The notes below the pieces were generated by a model, which saw only the letters and a program-made list of their open reading frames with translations, did not search any database and was not told the origin of the DNA. 64,000 nucleotides of DNA, taken from the NCBI GenBank assembly GCA_027704905.1, contig CM051001.1, positions 35,074,656 to 35,138,655 on the forward strand, in the 5' to 3' direction. A program made the position numbers and the translations under genes. Position 1 is the first letter of the stretch. Each line of letters opens with the position of its first letter. This stretch comes from Muraenolepis orangiensis. Taxonomy: Eukaryota > Chordata > Actinopteri > Gadiformes > Muraenolepididae. This document shows, piece after piece, positions 1 to 12,400 of the stretch.

Positions 1-33
<33 letters not shown>

Positions 34-41
34 GGGGGGGG
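1..41. repeat. (TG)n microsatellite plus G-run
   Basis: About 15 TG units followed by TA and a run of ten G. The array is cut by the window edge, so its full length is unknown. Confidence 0.95.
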
Positions 42-554
42 GTGAACATTTTCATAATGACCACGTGCAATTGACAACTTTCAAAGTTTTTTAAACGAGC
101 CGTACATATTTGAATACTGTGCCATTTTGGTGAACGGTAAAGCTTTGAGCACCAGAATGCATACGGTGTATGCATTATTATTATTATTATTAAATGTTAA
201 CATTTTTGATTGAGTTTTAATTATATATTCAATGTCCAATAAAAAGGTTAAACAGAGCAAGAGACCGTTCTAAAGCCAATTGACCTGGGTATTTCCCATT
301 ACACAGGGCAGCAGATGACAAGGTATGTTAGACCACGACCAGTGAACAGTCTAGTGGGCAGAGGTGTGCAGTAGACATCTCAAATGACTGCTGTGTGTTT
401 TACAGAAAGTACTAAAGTAAAGCATTCCTCTTCTCTCTAATCAGTCCAGTGCTAGAAGTTAGAACACATAACACCAATAAGGTCTGTGAGTGTCCATGTC
501 TCCAAGGGGAGAGGATGATAATTGTGTTGGCAAAAGCAAAGGGAATTCAAAGGC

Positions 555-557
<3 letters not shown>
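42..557. other. no gene seen
   Basis: AT-rich sequence with a short (TTA)n stretch near 175-190. I see no splice-bounded conserved reading frame and no RNA gene. Confidence 0.6.
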
Positions 558-628
<71 letters not shown>

Positions 629-690
629 ACGTGTGTGTGTGTGTGTGCATGTGTGTGTGTGTGTGCACATGTGTGTGTGTGTGTGTGTCT

Positions 691-732
<42 letters not shown>

Positions 733-833
733 CGTGTGTGTGTGCACGTGTGTGTGTGTGTGTGTGTGTGCATGTGTGTGTGTGTGCACATGTGTGTGTG
801 TGTGCATGTGTGTGTGTGTGTGTGTGTGTGCAC

Positions 834-864
<31 letters not shown>

Positions 865-945
865 AGTATTTGTGTGTGTGTGTGTGCGTGTGTGAGTATT
901 TGTGTGTGTGAGTGTGTGCGTGTGTGTGTGCGTGCATGCTCAGAC
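558..945. repeat. compound (TG)n microsatellite
   Basis: Nearly 390 bp of TG dinucleotides, interrupted by GCAC, GCAT and GAGTATT variants. Every Cys-Val or His-Thr reading frame here is a by-product of the repeat and not a gene. Confidence 0.97.
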
Positions 946-3575
946 AGTTTGTCTTTGCATGTAGAGCACCATCACAATTCATATGTGATCAATACAGCAA
1001 ATACACGCCTCTTTGTTCTCAAGACTTGCAGGGAGCCGAGAAACCGGTAACATAACAAATGATGTTTCCAGATTGTCTGTCATCCTATCATATCTTCCAC
1101 CTAATTCATTCATTTTAATCTCTTGTGCTTTGGTTAGAAGCGTTGGGTGAATTTAAAGGAACACGAGTCATCCCTGTGAAGCTGAATGTGGTGTTTTTGT
1201 GGGCCGGCGCGACCCTTCTCATTACAGCAGTCCACTGCCCTGACCCTGGACATGTTTAGATTGGCCGCTTTTCATTTAAAAAAGGGCAACTGCAGGCTTT
1301 GCTCTGAGAAATAAAAACGGGTTCAACCTGTAGCCAGTCTGGCATAGTTTATCCTGTGGTTGGCTCCGACATTCAATGACAAATATAATAGAGCTGATCA
1401 TCAATAAATAAAACTGCTAATCGTGGATGTTCATGTGCAGTTTGTGTGCAGTGATATAATGACTATTCAAAAACATCCATAGTTTTAAAAAGGTTGACTC
1501 CAGCACCCCTGGGGTGTCAGATGAATAGTGCAGCTTTGCTCCTGGGGGGGGGTAAGGTGGAGGGGGGGGGGGGGACTCTAAAAGAGCTGAAGGACACGTC
1601 CTTGAAGTGCCACCACCACTCCATCCGGCCTATCCTCCGGCCAGGAAACACATTAGGGATCCACTGGTGCCATCATAGGAAGGATGTGGAGAATACATGC
1701 AAACCCCTCTCGCTCGCTGGCCCGCAATGCTCCTATACAGGCAAACCTCATCAACAACCCTGAGCCTGGTTGGGAAGGGGGCCGCTCTTTGATGTGGCCC
1801 GAAAGAACTTGGACGCCACTGCTGAACACCGTTGGATTGTGTTTGGACTGCGGCTCCCCCGCCGTGAATGAAACAATCACAGGTCATGGTGGGGGATGTA
1901 ATCTGGCATGAACAATTGGCCTGTCGCCTAATACCTCGTCAAACACACACAGCTCAACATCCGTAGAAGAACACCTCAGTTATTTCACCCTAATCCACGA
2001 AGGAGTTATTAAAATGGTCCAATTTTGTAATTGTCGGATGTCAAAATGTCGGATGCCAAACACCAGCCACACAAAAAAGTCAGCAAGTAGCAGCTTCTTT
2101 TGATTTGATCTTGTTTGGATCTCAACATCGTGACAGAGCCACGGATAGAGATGAGGCCGGGTTACGGAGAGAAGTGTTTTTAGCATACAGTAAATGCTGT
2201 ATTTCATTCAGAGCTCCCTGCTCCTCCTATGTGCTATACTCCTATACCACTTTTCCAGTCAGCAGAGGGGGAGGCCGCAGTATCCTGTGCAGCATTGCTA
2301 CCCAGAGGCCTGTCAGGCAGCCCCCTGTCTGGTCCGGCCTGTTTGCCTGACCTCTGACCGGGCAGAAAGGAAACAGGACATCGGTGCGCTTGTGTTCGCA
2401 GAGATAACCACGGGACACGGTCATCCTCGCAGTTAAAGTGTCAGGGATGGCAGAACTTCCACACCAGGTGCAGGACGGTCAGTTGTGCCACACACACACA
2501 CGGAGGACACTTTATTGTTGAATATGTTTGCGTGATTCACTTTATCATCCTTGCAAACTTGAAGTAAGGTCATCCCAGAGTCATAGGCCCGGGGGAAAGC
2601 GGTGAAGGGCTAAAATGGTGTATTTTAACATCGTGCCAGCATTGTCCTATGTAATCTCAGCAGTGAATTTTTTTAAATTTAAATCTATGATAACACACTT
2701 TGCCTGAACTGATAAGATGCTTTACTTCCCACGCAGAGGGCTTGAGAAGGGTAAACATTTTCACTTCTGTGCACTTTCTGGCAAGTCATAGCAATGATTG
2801 AATGAGATAGGGAAACAATAATGAAATAAACACAATAACACGTGATGGATTGTAATAACACATTTAATGTTTGTATTGTTTAATTCAAATATACACTCAA
2901 ATTGGCACAAATGTCAAGAACGTACAGCAAAATCAATACTTTGCAATCACATTGTGAAAAAAACAATTAAAACACCAACGAAAAAAGCCAAGAGAGTCGA
3001 GTCAAGGACATTTGACTTAAATAACCACCAAGCAACGAGTGAGCATAACCAAAAGGCTTTTACTAAAAGGCGCAAATGCTTCCCACATTTAAGGGAAGAG
3101 CTTTAGAAGTTAAGCTTTGTGTTTCTATGTAGATTTGATTCAATGTCCCGCCCACATAGAAACTCCAGGGCCCGTCTCCACGGCTTGGAATATGAATATG
3201 AATATGGTTCATTAGCAGCCATTATATAAAAAAATAAAATACACCGACAGTCAGTGGGATGTAATTACTGTTCTGTAAGTGCTGAAGCACTTTTGGAGAG
3301 TTTGGCAGGAGCCGCACAAGAAAGCTTAATTAAACTAAAGTTACGTACCGGCTTATATAATTATGTTATAGAACAATTAGATGAGAAGCAATGAGAGTTG
3401 ACTCCATCTTGGCTATAGGCACACTATAGGCTTTACAAGATATACACTATTGACAACATCAACCGTGCTAACGTTGATGGCCAAGCATGGCTATAAAAGG
3501 TCCGCTTTTTACTCTTGGTCATAAAGATAATGGACGGAGCGTAGTCTAGTCTATACCGCCCACGCCGGACTGCAC
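946..3575. other. intergenic, no gene seen
   Basis: 2.6 kb without a recognisable coding exon on either strand. It holds poly-G tracts at about 1541-1574 and an AT-rich stretch at 2640-3400. The short open frames have no splice context or recognisable domain. The part near 3.5 kb is probably 3' UTR of the minus-strand trim-like gene. Confidence 0.5.
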
Positions 3576-6500
3576 TTAGACAACCAGAGAGACGCCGGGG
3601 TGGTGGAGGATGTGCATGGGCTGGGGTCTCTGGCTGTCGTCGACGATACAGGGGCTGAAGAAGGGGTACACCTTGCCCCTGGGCCCGTCGGCGAAGCAGT
3701 GCAGGAGGCTCATGCTGTCGGCGTCGTAGAAGGACACCCTCCGCTCGTCGCAGTCCAGGAAGACGCCGACGCGCTGTGGCGCCGAGCCCACCGGCAGCCG
3801 GGTCCAGGGCTGGGTGCCCGCAGAGTACTCCCCTCCACGGCGCAGCCTCAGGGTCCAGTAGCCGCTCTCGGGGCTGAGCTTGACGCGGGCGTGCCGGTCC
3901 ACCAGCTCGGACGCCACGCCCAGGTCCCACTTGGGCTTGGCGCCCACGCCCACCTCCCAGTAGTGGCGGCCCGACCGGAAGCCCTCGGCGGCCAGCACGT
4001 TGACACACTGTAGGAAGCGCTGGGGGCCAGGCTTGTAGGGGAGCAGGCCGCCGGCCGACTCCACCGCCACCGTCCTGTCCCTGGAGATGTGGAGGCTGGG
4101 GTGGGCCGTGTCCACGTCGAAGGTCAACGGGGCCGGACCTTTAGGAGTGTAAGGATGTGGCGTGGAAAACAAACGGAGGACATAACAGGTTATATACTTT
4201 ATTGTTACACTGCAAAAAGAAAAAAAAAGGAAATGACATTTGTGTAGAATTTATTTTATATATATAATTTTTTTTATCTGGTAGGATTGAATACTTATTT
4301 GATGTACACAGTGAAATTTGTTTCTCTGCCCTTAACCCATCCTAGTATAAGGAGCAGTGGGCAGCTATTGTATATACAGCGCCCGGGGAGCAGTGGAGGG
4401 GTCTGGTGCCTTGCTCAAGGGCAGCGCCCAGGTGTTTTGGGGTCTTGAAGCGGCAACCTTCCGGTTTAACAAGTCCCAACAGACTGAGCTATCCTGCCGT
4501 ACACTCCTAGAGATCATCTCTTTGATTTAATTGCAATTGTTCATAAATGTACAGATCATCCATCCGTCACTTTATTGTTCCTTCCTGTCATTTTTATTGT
4601 GTAGAGTATTTAAAAAAAAACATAGTGTTGTGTTTTAGAAAATTCCTACTGCAGGAGGGAATGGGGGGTAAGCATTCCATTGTACTTGTTGCATATGGCA
4701 AATACAAATCTTGAAATCTTGCAGCGGTTACCTCTGCCATCGAACATGGGAAGAGGTAATGTTGGGTTTCTGTTTGTTTGTCGGTTAGCAAGATAACTCA
4801 AAAAGTGTTGTGTAGGAAATTGGACAAAACATTGGTGGTTAGACTACTTATAGGTCAAGGAACCGTTGATACGATTTTGGTGCAGATCCGGATATAAACT
4901 TCTCTTCTTAAGTTCAGGTACTTCATGTTTAATTGGCCAGAGGCAATTAAGCACTGAAGAGGTTCAGCTGTGCGCTGTTTGTTGGACTTCTTAGTGTGGC
5001 GGAGGTCAGCCCTCTACTAGTTCATTTTGTTTTAAGCAGGGCTCTAAAAAGAAGACACCTGAGGGATAACAATACCTGGTTTTAGAGACTTGAACATCTT
5101 CCTCCATGTGATGTACTGTAATGGCACTGTGTATTTGGCGCTAAAAGCCTTCATATCGAGCTCCGGTGCCGCACACACCTGTACACACGGCCTGAGGAAA
5201 GGCAAAAACACGTTCAGGAAGACATCTGTCTTCAGTGCCAAGTGACTACCTGCACACAAATAGAAATGCTAATCAAATAACCGCGTCATGCACGCCAAAA
5301 ACCCATCGGTCAAAAACATAATGTCATTAGTGCGTACCTTATCTGTGGCAGCTAAGAGGGGGAGATGAGGGGGAAAGAAAATAAGAGTCAGATTGCATTC
5401 GGGGTATTCTGAAATTACAAAGCACAGCTGATGAAACAATATTGAAGACTCCTAAAGCAACGGTTGGTGGTCTTGTCGGCCCCAGAAATAGCAGTTGTTT
5501 AAACCTTTTTCTCTCCCTGAGAAAAGCCGAAAGACAATTTTCAGAAGCACACCATGCTCCATCAGAAATACACCTATGTAATTTAATGTAGTTCATAATG
5601 GTCACAACATTGTCAAGTGTCAATCTATTCAGTCTGTTTCACAGTAAAGATCTCACTTGTGTCTTAACTTTCTTTAGGCCCACCTAAAGAACGAGTGAAC
5701 GGCTTGCTCACTCAGTAAGCCCATCGATAAATGAGAATGAGAAGCGAAAAAGAAAAAAAAGACTACAATCATATTAAAATGTTATAATTAAAACTTCCAA
5801 AGCCAGACAATTCTAAAACGATTTGAGCCGCCTACGCAACAGTTAAATTGCGGAACAGATTCCCTCCATGAGAGTCGACGTTGTAAATGATCACACGTTT
5901 CAGCCTCATTTAGAATGGAAAAAGGATTTTGTTATAAAAACACTACATTAAGCATTTAAAACGGCTCATATTATGCACACAGCTTTTCCTGACCGTGTTT
6001 GATCTCTCTGATTGTAATAATGTGCTCAATTTTTACAGATTTTCTATTCATCCATTAAAAAGGTTTTAGACTAGTTAACCACAAGGGAAATGTGTCACCA
6101 GGAACATCCCTAATCTCCCTTTCTCTCTCGCATTAAGGATGTAGGATGAAAATCAACCTTATCCCTATCTATCCGCATTAAGGATAAAGTGTGAAAACCA
6201 ACCTTATCTCCATTTATCCGCATTATGGATATAGTGTGAAAACCAACATTATCTCTATCTCTCGGCATCAGGGAAAACCAACCTGCAGTTGTTGCATATG
6301 TTCTCTATAAAATCACTCACTCGCAAGGTAAACATTGTTAATTGTTGTTATTAATTTGCACATACTACTATTGAAATTATAAAAATGTCCCCTTTCAAGG
6401 GCCCCTATTATACCACCAGGTGTGAGTGTGATCAGCCATCACAGGAGTTTCTAAATTGTCATGTGACTAAAATTGTCATTGACAGTGGAGGCCTTCAATG

Positions 6501-7550
6501 TTTAACTTTTGAGAGAGCGTCTGAGACAGCCTGTAATGGCTAATCACACTCCCGCCTGGTGGTATGATAGGGAGCTTTTAAGTCTGCGATTAATTAATTT
6601 GATAATTCAATTATAAATCCACTAATTTCCTCCTGTGTTGCACAGGCTAAACCTCCCAATCAGCACAGGTGAACACTCACCTCAGTCAGTGCGGTGTTTT
6701 CACTAGCCTCGGTGGCCTGCTGAAGCACTCTGATGTTCTGCTCCAGCTCCTTCACGGCCTCACGGCTGGCCTCCAGGTGGCACTGCAGTTGATCCATGAC
6801 CTCCCGCTGCTCCCACCTCATCTGCTCCAGGACGCAGGCCTCCTCCTCCTGGAGGAACTGCTGCAAAGCCCTGAACTCTCCCTGGACACGAGCCTGAAGC
6901 TCAGCTCCAACACTCTGAGGCAAGGGCGAAAAGCACATGGCTAGAGGTGGAGGACGTGAAGCGTAGACGGACACCAAGGACTTAACATCAGTGGCATCCA
7001 ATTACCAAATGCAAATCCGGCCCCCTTGAGAGTCGACTGGTCCTTCAAGGGGAAAAAGGGTCGTTCTTATGATAGAATTTAAGAAATAAACCAATGCAGC
7101 GCTTAGTGCCACAGTTGCGTTATCACAGGTGTTTTTCAAATGATTGGCCCGTGGTTTTACGAGGTCTCACAGCAAGCATCACAGAGATATGACCAATCTT
7201 ATCTGTTAAGTGCTGCCATCCCTTGCGGTTACACGCACGGTGTACCTTTATGGTGTCCATCTTCTGCTTGTCCCTGTGGATTATGTTGAACAACTCCTCT
7301 TTCTTCAGGAGATGGTTTTCCAACGACTCTTTCAGTTGTTTCTGATGAACATATACGGAACAGAAATCAGGAGCGAAACAACGTCTGCATAACATTGGAA
7401 CATATTGAAATGGTACATTTGCTTTGGGCATAGTCATATGGTCATCACAATGTATGATATAGTATAAAGGGACAGGCAGTTCATCTTTGGAGGGATAGAT
7501 ATATATATATCCCTCCATGAGGAATGTACAGTATATATCTATCATGGAGG

Positions 7551-7636
<86 letters not shown>

Positions 7637-7956
7637 CCCCTCCATGAATTACGAAGGGCAAAGATCAACTAAGGACTCGCCTCTATGTTCCTTATGTAGC
7701 TGTCCGAGCAGCTGGCTCGGACTTTCTCCACCATGGCCGTCACCAAGTAGTTGGTGTGGAACTGTTTGGAGCTGAACTCCTGGCGGCAGTGCGGGCAGCT
7801 CGCCGCCCCCTGCAGCCCTCTCCAGTACCGGGAGATGCAGCTCTTGCAGAAGTGGTGCATGCATGGCAGCATGACCGGCTCTCGGAACAAGTCACAGCAT
7901 ATGGCACAGGTCAGGTCCTCCCGCAGGCCGCCTCGGTGAGAGGCCGCCACCGCCAT
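3576..7956 (-). CDS. RING / coiled-coil / PRY-SPRY E3 ubiquitin ligase (TRIM-type, no B-box)
   Basis: Likely ubiquitin ligase. Exons on the minus strand: 7956-7681 (RING), 7341-7246 (96 bp), 6914-6681 (234 bp), 5351-5338 (14 bp, tentative), 5191-5076 (116 bp) and 4138-3576 (PRY-SPRY, stop at 3578-3576). These join in phase to about 432 residues. The RING is C3HC4: Cys17, Cys20, Cys32, His34, Cys37, Cys40, Cys54, Cys57. Residues about 93-202 are a heptad-rich coiled coil; the 96/234-bp exon pair is typical of TRIM genes. PRY-SPRY runs from about residue 246, with the landmarks LTFD, WEVGVG and [13 protein letters not shown]. No B-box cysteine/histidine pattern lies between RING and coiled coil, as in TRIM69 or RNF135. 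The first intron seems to use a GC donor (GAG|GCGAGT). The start is the first Met before the RING. Which TRIM paralogue this is remains unsettled. Confidence 0.8.
4308..4502 (-). mobile_element. tRNA-derived SINE, degenerate copy
   Basis: The reverse complement begins with a tRNA-like head (TAGCTCAGTCTGTTGGGAC resembles box A) and continues into a body with GCTCCCCGGGCGCTGTAT and TACTAGGATGGGTTAA. The same body is found at 61964-62205. Box B is degenerate. It sits in the last intron of the trim-like gene. Confidence 0.75.
4562..4722 (+). mobile_element. 3' tail of an L2-like LINE (short copy)
   Basis: CACTTTATTGTT ... GAGGGAATGGGG ... GTTGCATATGGCAAATACAAA matches the tails at 15825-15990, 16512-16622 and, in reverse, 48365-48530. 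Only the 3' end is present. Confidence 0.65.
6396..6579. mobile_element. foldback MITE, family A copy 1
   Basis: The left end reads AAGGGCCCCTATTATACCAC and then CAGGTGTGAGTGTGAT. The right end is its inverted partner (AATCACACTCCCGCCTGGTG, then GTATGATAGGGAGCTTTT). About 185 bp with long inverted termini and no coding capacity. It lies in an intron of the trim-like gene. Related copies are at 27548-27789 and 44482-44663. Confidence 0.7.
7495..7650. repeat. (TA)n microsatellite inside inverted CCCTCCATGA arms
   Basis: About 80 bp of pure TA, flanked by several copies of CCCTCCATGA and its reverse complement TCATGGAGGG. It could form a long hairpin. It lies in intron 1 of the trim-like gene, 31 bp past the proposed GC donor. 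Confidence 0.9.
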
Positions 7957-8015
7957 GGCGCAGCAGGGTGATGGTGGTGATGGTGGTGATGACGACAGAG
8001 CCTGGAATAGAGCCA

Positions 8016-8017
<2 letters not shown>

Positions 8018-8051
<34 letters not shown>
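8018..8051. repeat. (GT)n in the trim-like 5' leader
   Basis: Short GT run about 60 bp upstream of the trim-like start codon, probably within its 5' UTR or promoter. Confidence 0.9.
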
Positions 8052-8052
<1 letters not shown>

Positions 8053-8190
8053 AGATGTGATAAGGAGTCGGTGTAAACAATACGTGGCGGAGGACAACCG
8101 GGTCACTAGCCATGTCGCTAGTTAGCTAAAAGGTATTGGGAGTAAAACAGCTTTCCGGGATCAGCCCGAGTGATCGACCACGAGATTGCA

Positions 8191-8296
8191 TGATCGGTTA
8201 CACGTTAACATTGATCGGTTACACGTTAACATTGATCTGTTACACGTTAACATTGATCGGTTACACGTTAACATTGATCGGTTACACGTTAACGTT
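8191..8296. repeat. 21-bp minisatellite, five copies
   Basis: Five head-to-tail copies of a unit containing GATCGGTTACACGTTAACAT. One copy has CTG for CGG. It lies about 240 bp upstream of the trim-like start codon. Confidence 0.93.
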
Positions 8297-8535
8297 ACAG
8301 TGTCAATAAGTTAATGTTTAGCACGACCGAGTCTCGCATGGGCTGCTGTAGCAACAAGGCTGACACTCGACGAGCTATCCCAGGTGCAGCCCTTTTGGAT
8401 TGAGCCTAACAGAGCTAGCCCAGCAGCCATGGTGATCATCGATCACAACTGTTGAATTCGAGCCACGTGAGTTAACTTACTGATCAAGTTGGCCCCATCT
8501 CGTTCTGAAGTGACGACGTGCGACCAGGGCGAACA

Positions 8536-8600
8536 ACACGGCGTACTGCGCATGCTCCGAGTACACGGCGTACTGCGCATGCTCCGAGTACACGGCGTCC
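8536..8600. repeat. 27-bp tandem repeat with CTGCGCATGCTCC core
   Basis: Two full copies and one partial copy of a unit containing CGGCGTACTGCGCATGCTCC and GAGTACA. The TGCGCATGC core resembles the NRF1 binding consensus. It is about 600 bp upstream of the trim-like start. Confidence 0.85.
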
Positions 8601-8635
8601 TGGGTGGGTCGGTCTGTCACGTACTTTACCAGAGT

Positions 8636-8805
8636 TATCGATTCGATTCGATTTGTTGTCATTTCACAGCACAGCGAGTACAGTACAGCGAAAATAAATT
8701 GAGCATCTAACCAGAGTGCACATGTTACAGTAAAGTGCATGGTGATATAATTTACAGTTTAAATGTACAGGTTAAAAGACAGTCTACTAGGTATTAAATT
8801 GGATA
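8636..8805 (+). mobile_element. dispersed repeat (TTGTCATTTCACAGC family), copy 1
   Basis: Shares GTCATT-CACAGC, GTACAGCGAAAATAA, TTACAGTAAAGTGCATGGT and GTCTACTAGGTAT with copies at 9045-9205, 29262-29470 and 57120-57345. Non-coding; probably the 3' end of a LINE or a SINE. Confidence 0.65.
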
Positions 8806-8813
8806 TGAGCATA

Positions 8814-8818
<5 letters not shown>

Positions 8819-8849
<31 letters not shown>
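8819..8849. repeat. (AT)n microsatellite
   Basis: About 15 AT units, followed by AT-rich unique sequence. Confidence 0.9.
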
Positions 8850-8852
<3 letters not shown>

Positions 8853-9044
8853 GTATAAATGTATGGCATATATAAATGTATATACAGGAGCAGGGATATG
8901 CAGTTCTATCAACAGTTTGAGATTTAAATATATATGGCAGGTACAGTAACCAGGTATCTTATTAATAAATATGTAAACTATAGAGAGGGAGGTTGTTGTG
9001 ATACAGTTTGTTTTTACAGTTCCTTTTTTCTTTTTTCTTTTTTT

Positions 9045-9205
9045 CTTTTGTCATTTCACAGCAAGTTCAGTACAGCGAAAATTATGAGGCATCTAACCAG
9101 ATGAATTGCATACCAGAGTGTTGCAGTAAAGTGCATGGTAATATATCATTTATCATTTACAGTTACAGTTTACAGTTGCTAAAAGACAGTCTACTAGGTA
9201 TTTTA
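9045..9205 (+). mobile_element. dispersed repeat (TTGTCATTTCACAGC family), copy 2
   Basis: Same landmarks as the copy at 8636, including GTACAGCGAAAAT, CAGTAAAGTGCATGGTAATAT and AGACAGTCTACTAGGTAT. It lies in the same orientation about 400 bp away. Confidence 0.65.
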
Positions 9206-9410
9206 TTTTTTAATCTCACTAGTGACCTAAAACAGATATGATATAGTGTCACTTAACACGTACACAATAATATATACATTTGGTAAACGAATTAATTAGC
9301 ATATTAGGCCTCCCTCCCTGTTACTTTGCATGTGCAACAAACGGCATAGGGCCTACAGCTGAATAACAAAGCAACAGGAGGCGGAGAGAGACGCAGACTC
9401 TCCTTCTTCT

Positions 9411-12400
9411 GACCTCTCTCACTAACTTACTGACCTCAGCTCTCACTAACTTACTGACCTCATCTCTCACTAACTTACTGACCTCATCTCTCACTAACTT
9501 ACTGACCTCCTCTCTCACTAACTTACTGACCTCATCTCTCACTAACTTACTGACCTCATCTCTCACTAACTTACTGACCTCATCTCTCACTAACTTACTG
9601 ACCTCATCTCTCACTAACTTACTGACCTCATCTCTCACTAACTTACTGACCTCATCTCTCTCTAACTTACTGACCTCATCTCTCACTAACTTACTGACCT
9701 CATCTCTCACTAACTTACTGACCTCAGCTCTCACTAACTTACTGACCTCATCTCTCACTAACTTACTGACCTCATCTCTCACTAACTTACTGACCTCATC
9801 TCTCACTAACTTACTGACCTCAGCTCTCACTAACTTACTGACCTCATCTCTCACTAACTTACTGACCTCATCTCTCACTAACTTACTGACCTCATCTCTT
9901 CTAACTTACTGACCTCATCTCTCACTAACTTACTGACCTCATCTCTCACTAACTTACTGACCTCAGCTCTCACTAACTTACTGACCTCATCTCTCACTAA
10001 CTTACTGACCTCATCTCTCACTAACTTACTGACCTCATCTCTCACTAACTTACTGACCTCATCTCTCACTAACTTACTGACCTCAGCTCTCACTAACTTA
10101 CTGACCTCATCTCTCACTAACTTACTGACCTCAGCTCTCACTAACTTACTGACCTCATCTCTCACTAACTTACTGACCTCATCTCTCACTAACTTACTGA
10201 CCTCATCTCTCACTAACTTACTGACCTCATCTCTCACTAACTTACTGACCTCATCTCTTCTAACTTACTGACCTCATCTCTCACTAACTTACTGACCTCA
10301 TCTCTTCTAACTTACTGACCTCATCTCTCACTAACTTACTGACCTCATCTCTCACTAACTTACTGACCTCATCTCTCACTAACTTACTGACCTCATCTCT
10401 TCTAACTTACTGACCTCATCTCTTCTAACTTACTGACCTCATCTCTCACTAACTTACTGACCTCATCTCTTCTAACTTACTGACCTCATCTCTCACTAAC
10501 TTACTGACCTCATCTCTTCTAACTTACTGACCTCATCTCTCACTAACTTACTGACCTCATCTCTCACTAACTTACTGACCTCATCTCTTCTAACTTACTG
10601 ACCTCATCTCTTCTAACTTACTGACCTCATCTCTCACTAACTTACTGACCTCATCTCTCACTAACTTACTGACCTCATCTCTTCTAACTTACTGACCTCA
10701 TCTCTCACTAACTTACTGACCTCATCTCTCACTAACTTACTGACCTCATCTCTCACTAATTTACTGACCTCATCTCTCACTAACTTACTGACCTCATCTC
10801 TCACTAACTTACTGACCTCATCTCTCTCTAACTTACTGACCTCATCTCTCACTAACTTACTGACCTCATCTCTCTCTAATTTACTGACCTCATCTCTCAC
10901 TAACTTACTGACATCTCTCTCTAACTTACTGACCTCATCTCTCACTAACTTACTGACCTCATCTCTTCTAACTTACTGACCTCATCTCTCACTAACTTAC
11001 TGACCTCATCTCTTCTAACTTACTGACCTCATCTCTCACTAACTTACTGACCTCATCTCTCACTAACTTACTGACCTCATCTCTTCTAACTTACTGACCT
11101 CATCTCTCACTAACTTACTGACCTCATCTCTTCTAACTTACTGACCTCATCTCTCACTAACTTACTGACCTCATCTCTCACTAACTTACTGACCTCATCT
11201 CTCACTAACTTACTGACCTCATCTCTCACTAACTTACTGACCTCATCTCTTCTAACTTACTGACCTCATCTCTCACTAACTTACTGACCTCATCTCTCAC
11301 TAACTTACTGACCTCATCTCTCACTAACTTACTGACCTCATCTCTTCTAACTTACTGACCTCATCTCTTCTAACTTACTGACCTCATCTCTCACTAACTT
11401 ACTGACCTCATCTCTCACTAACTTACTGACCTCATCTCTCACTAACTTACTGACCTCATCTCTTCTAACTTACTGACCTCATCTCTCACTAACTTACTGA
11501 CCTCATCTCTCACTAACTTACTGACCTCATCTCTTCTAACTTACTGACCTCATCTCTCACTAACTTACTGACCTCATCTCTCACTAACTTACTGACCTCA
11601 GCTCTCACTAACTTACTGACCTCATCTCTCACTAACTTACTGACCTCAGCTCTCACTAACTTACTGACCTCATCTCTCACTAACTTACTGACCTCATCTC
11701 TCACTAACTTACTGACCTCATCTCTCACTAACTTACTGACCTCATCTCTCACTAACTTACTGACCTCATCTCTTCTAACTTACTGACCTCATCTCTCACT
11801 AACTTACTGACCTCATCTCTTCTAACTTACTGACCTCATCTCTCACTAACTTACTGACCTCATCTCTCACTAACTTACTGACCTCATCTCTCACTAACTT
11901 ACTGACCTCATCTCTTCTAACTTACTGACCTCATCTCTTCTAACTTACTGACCTCATCTCTCACTAACTTACTGACCTCATCTCTTCTAACTTACTGACC
12001 TCATCTCTCACTAACTTACTGACCTCATCTCTTCTAACTTACTGACCTCATCTCTCACTAACTTACTGACCTCATCTCTCACTAACTTACTGACCTCATC
12101 TCTCACTAATTTACTGACCTCATCTCTCACTAACTTACTGACCTCATCTCTCACTAACTTACTGACCTCATCTCTCTCTAACTTACTGACCTCATCTCTC
12201 ACTAACTTACTGACCTCATCTCTCTCTAATTTACTGACCTCATCTCTCACTAACTTACTGACATCTCTCTCTAACTTACTGACCTCATCTCTCACTAACT
12301 TACTGACCTCATCTCTTCTAACTTACTGACCTCATCTCTCACTAACTTACTGACCTCATCTCTTCTAACTTACTGACCTCATCTCTCACTAACTTACTGA

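Noticed and set aside
449..1050. Long Cys-Val and His-Thr reading frames
   Set aside because: Pure by-products of the TG microsatellite; no splice context or domain.
9321..12295. RDEVSKLV repeat proteins up to 185 residues
   Set aside because: 23-bp units shift the frame repeatedly, the frames start and stop inside the array, and no flanking exon or promoter fits.
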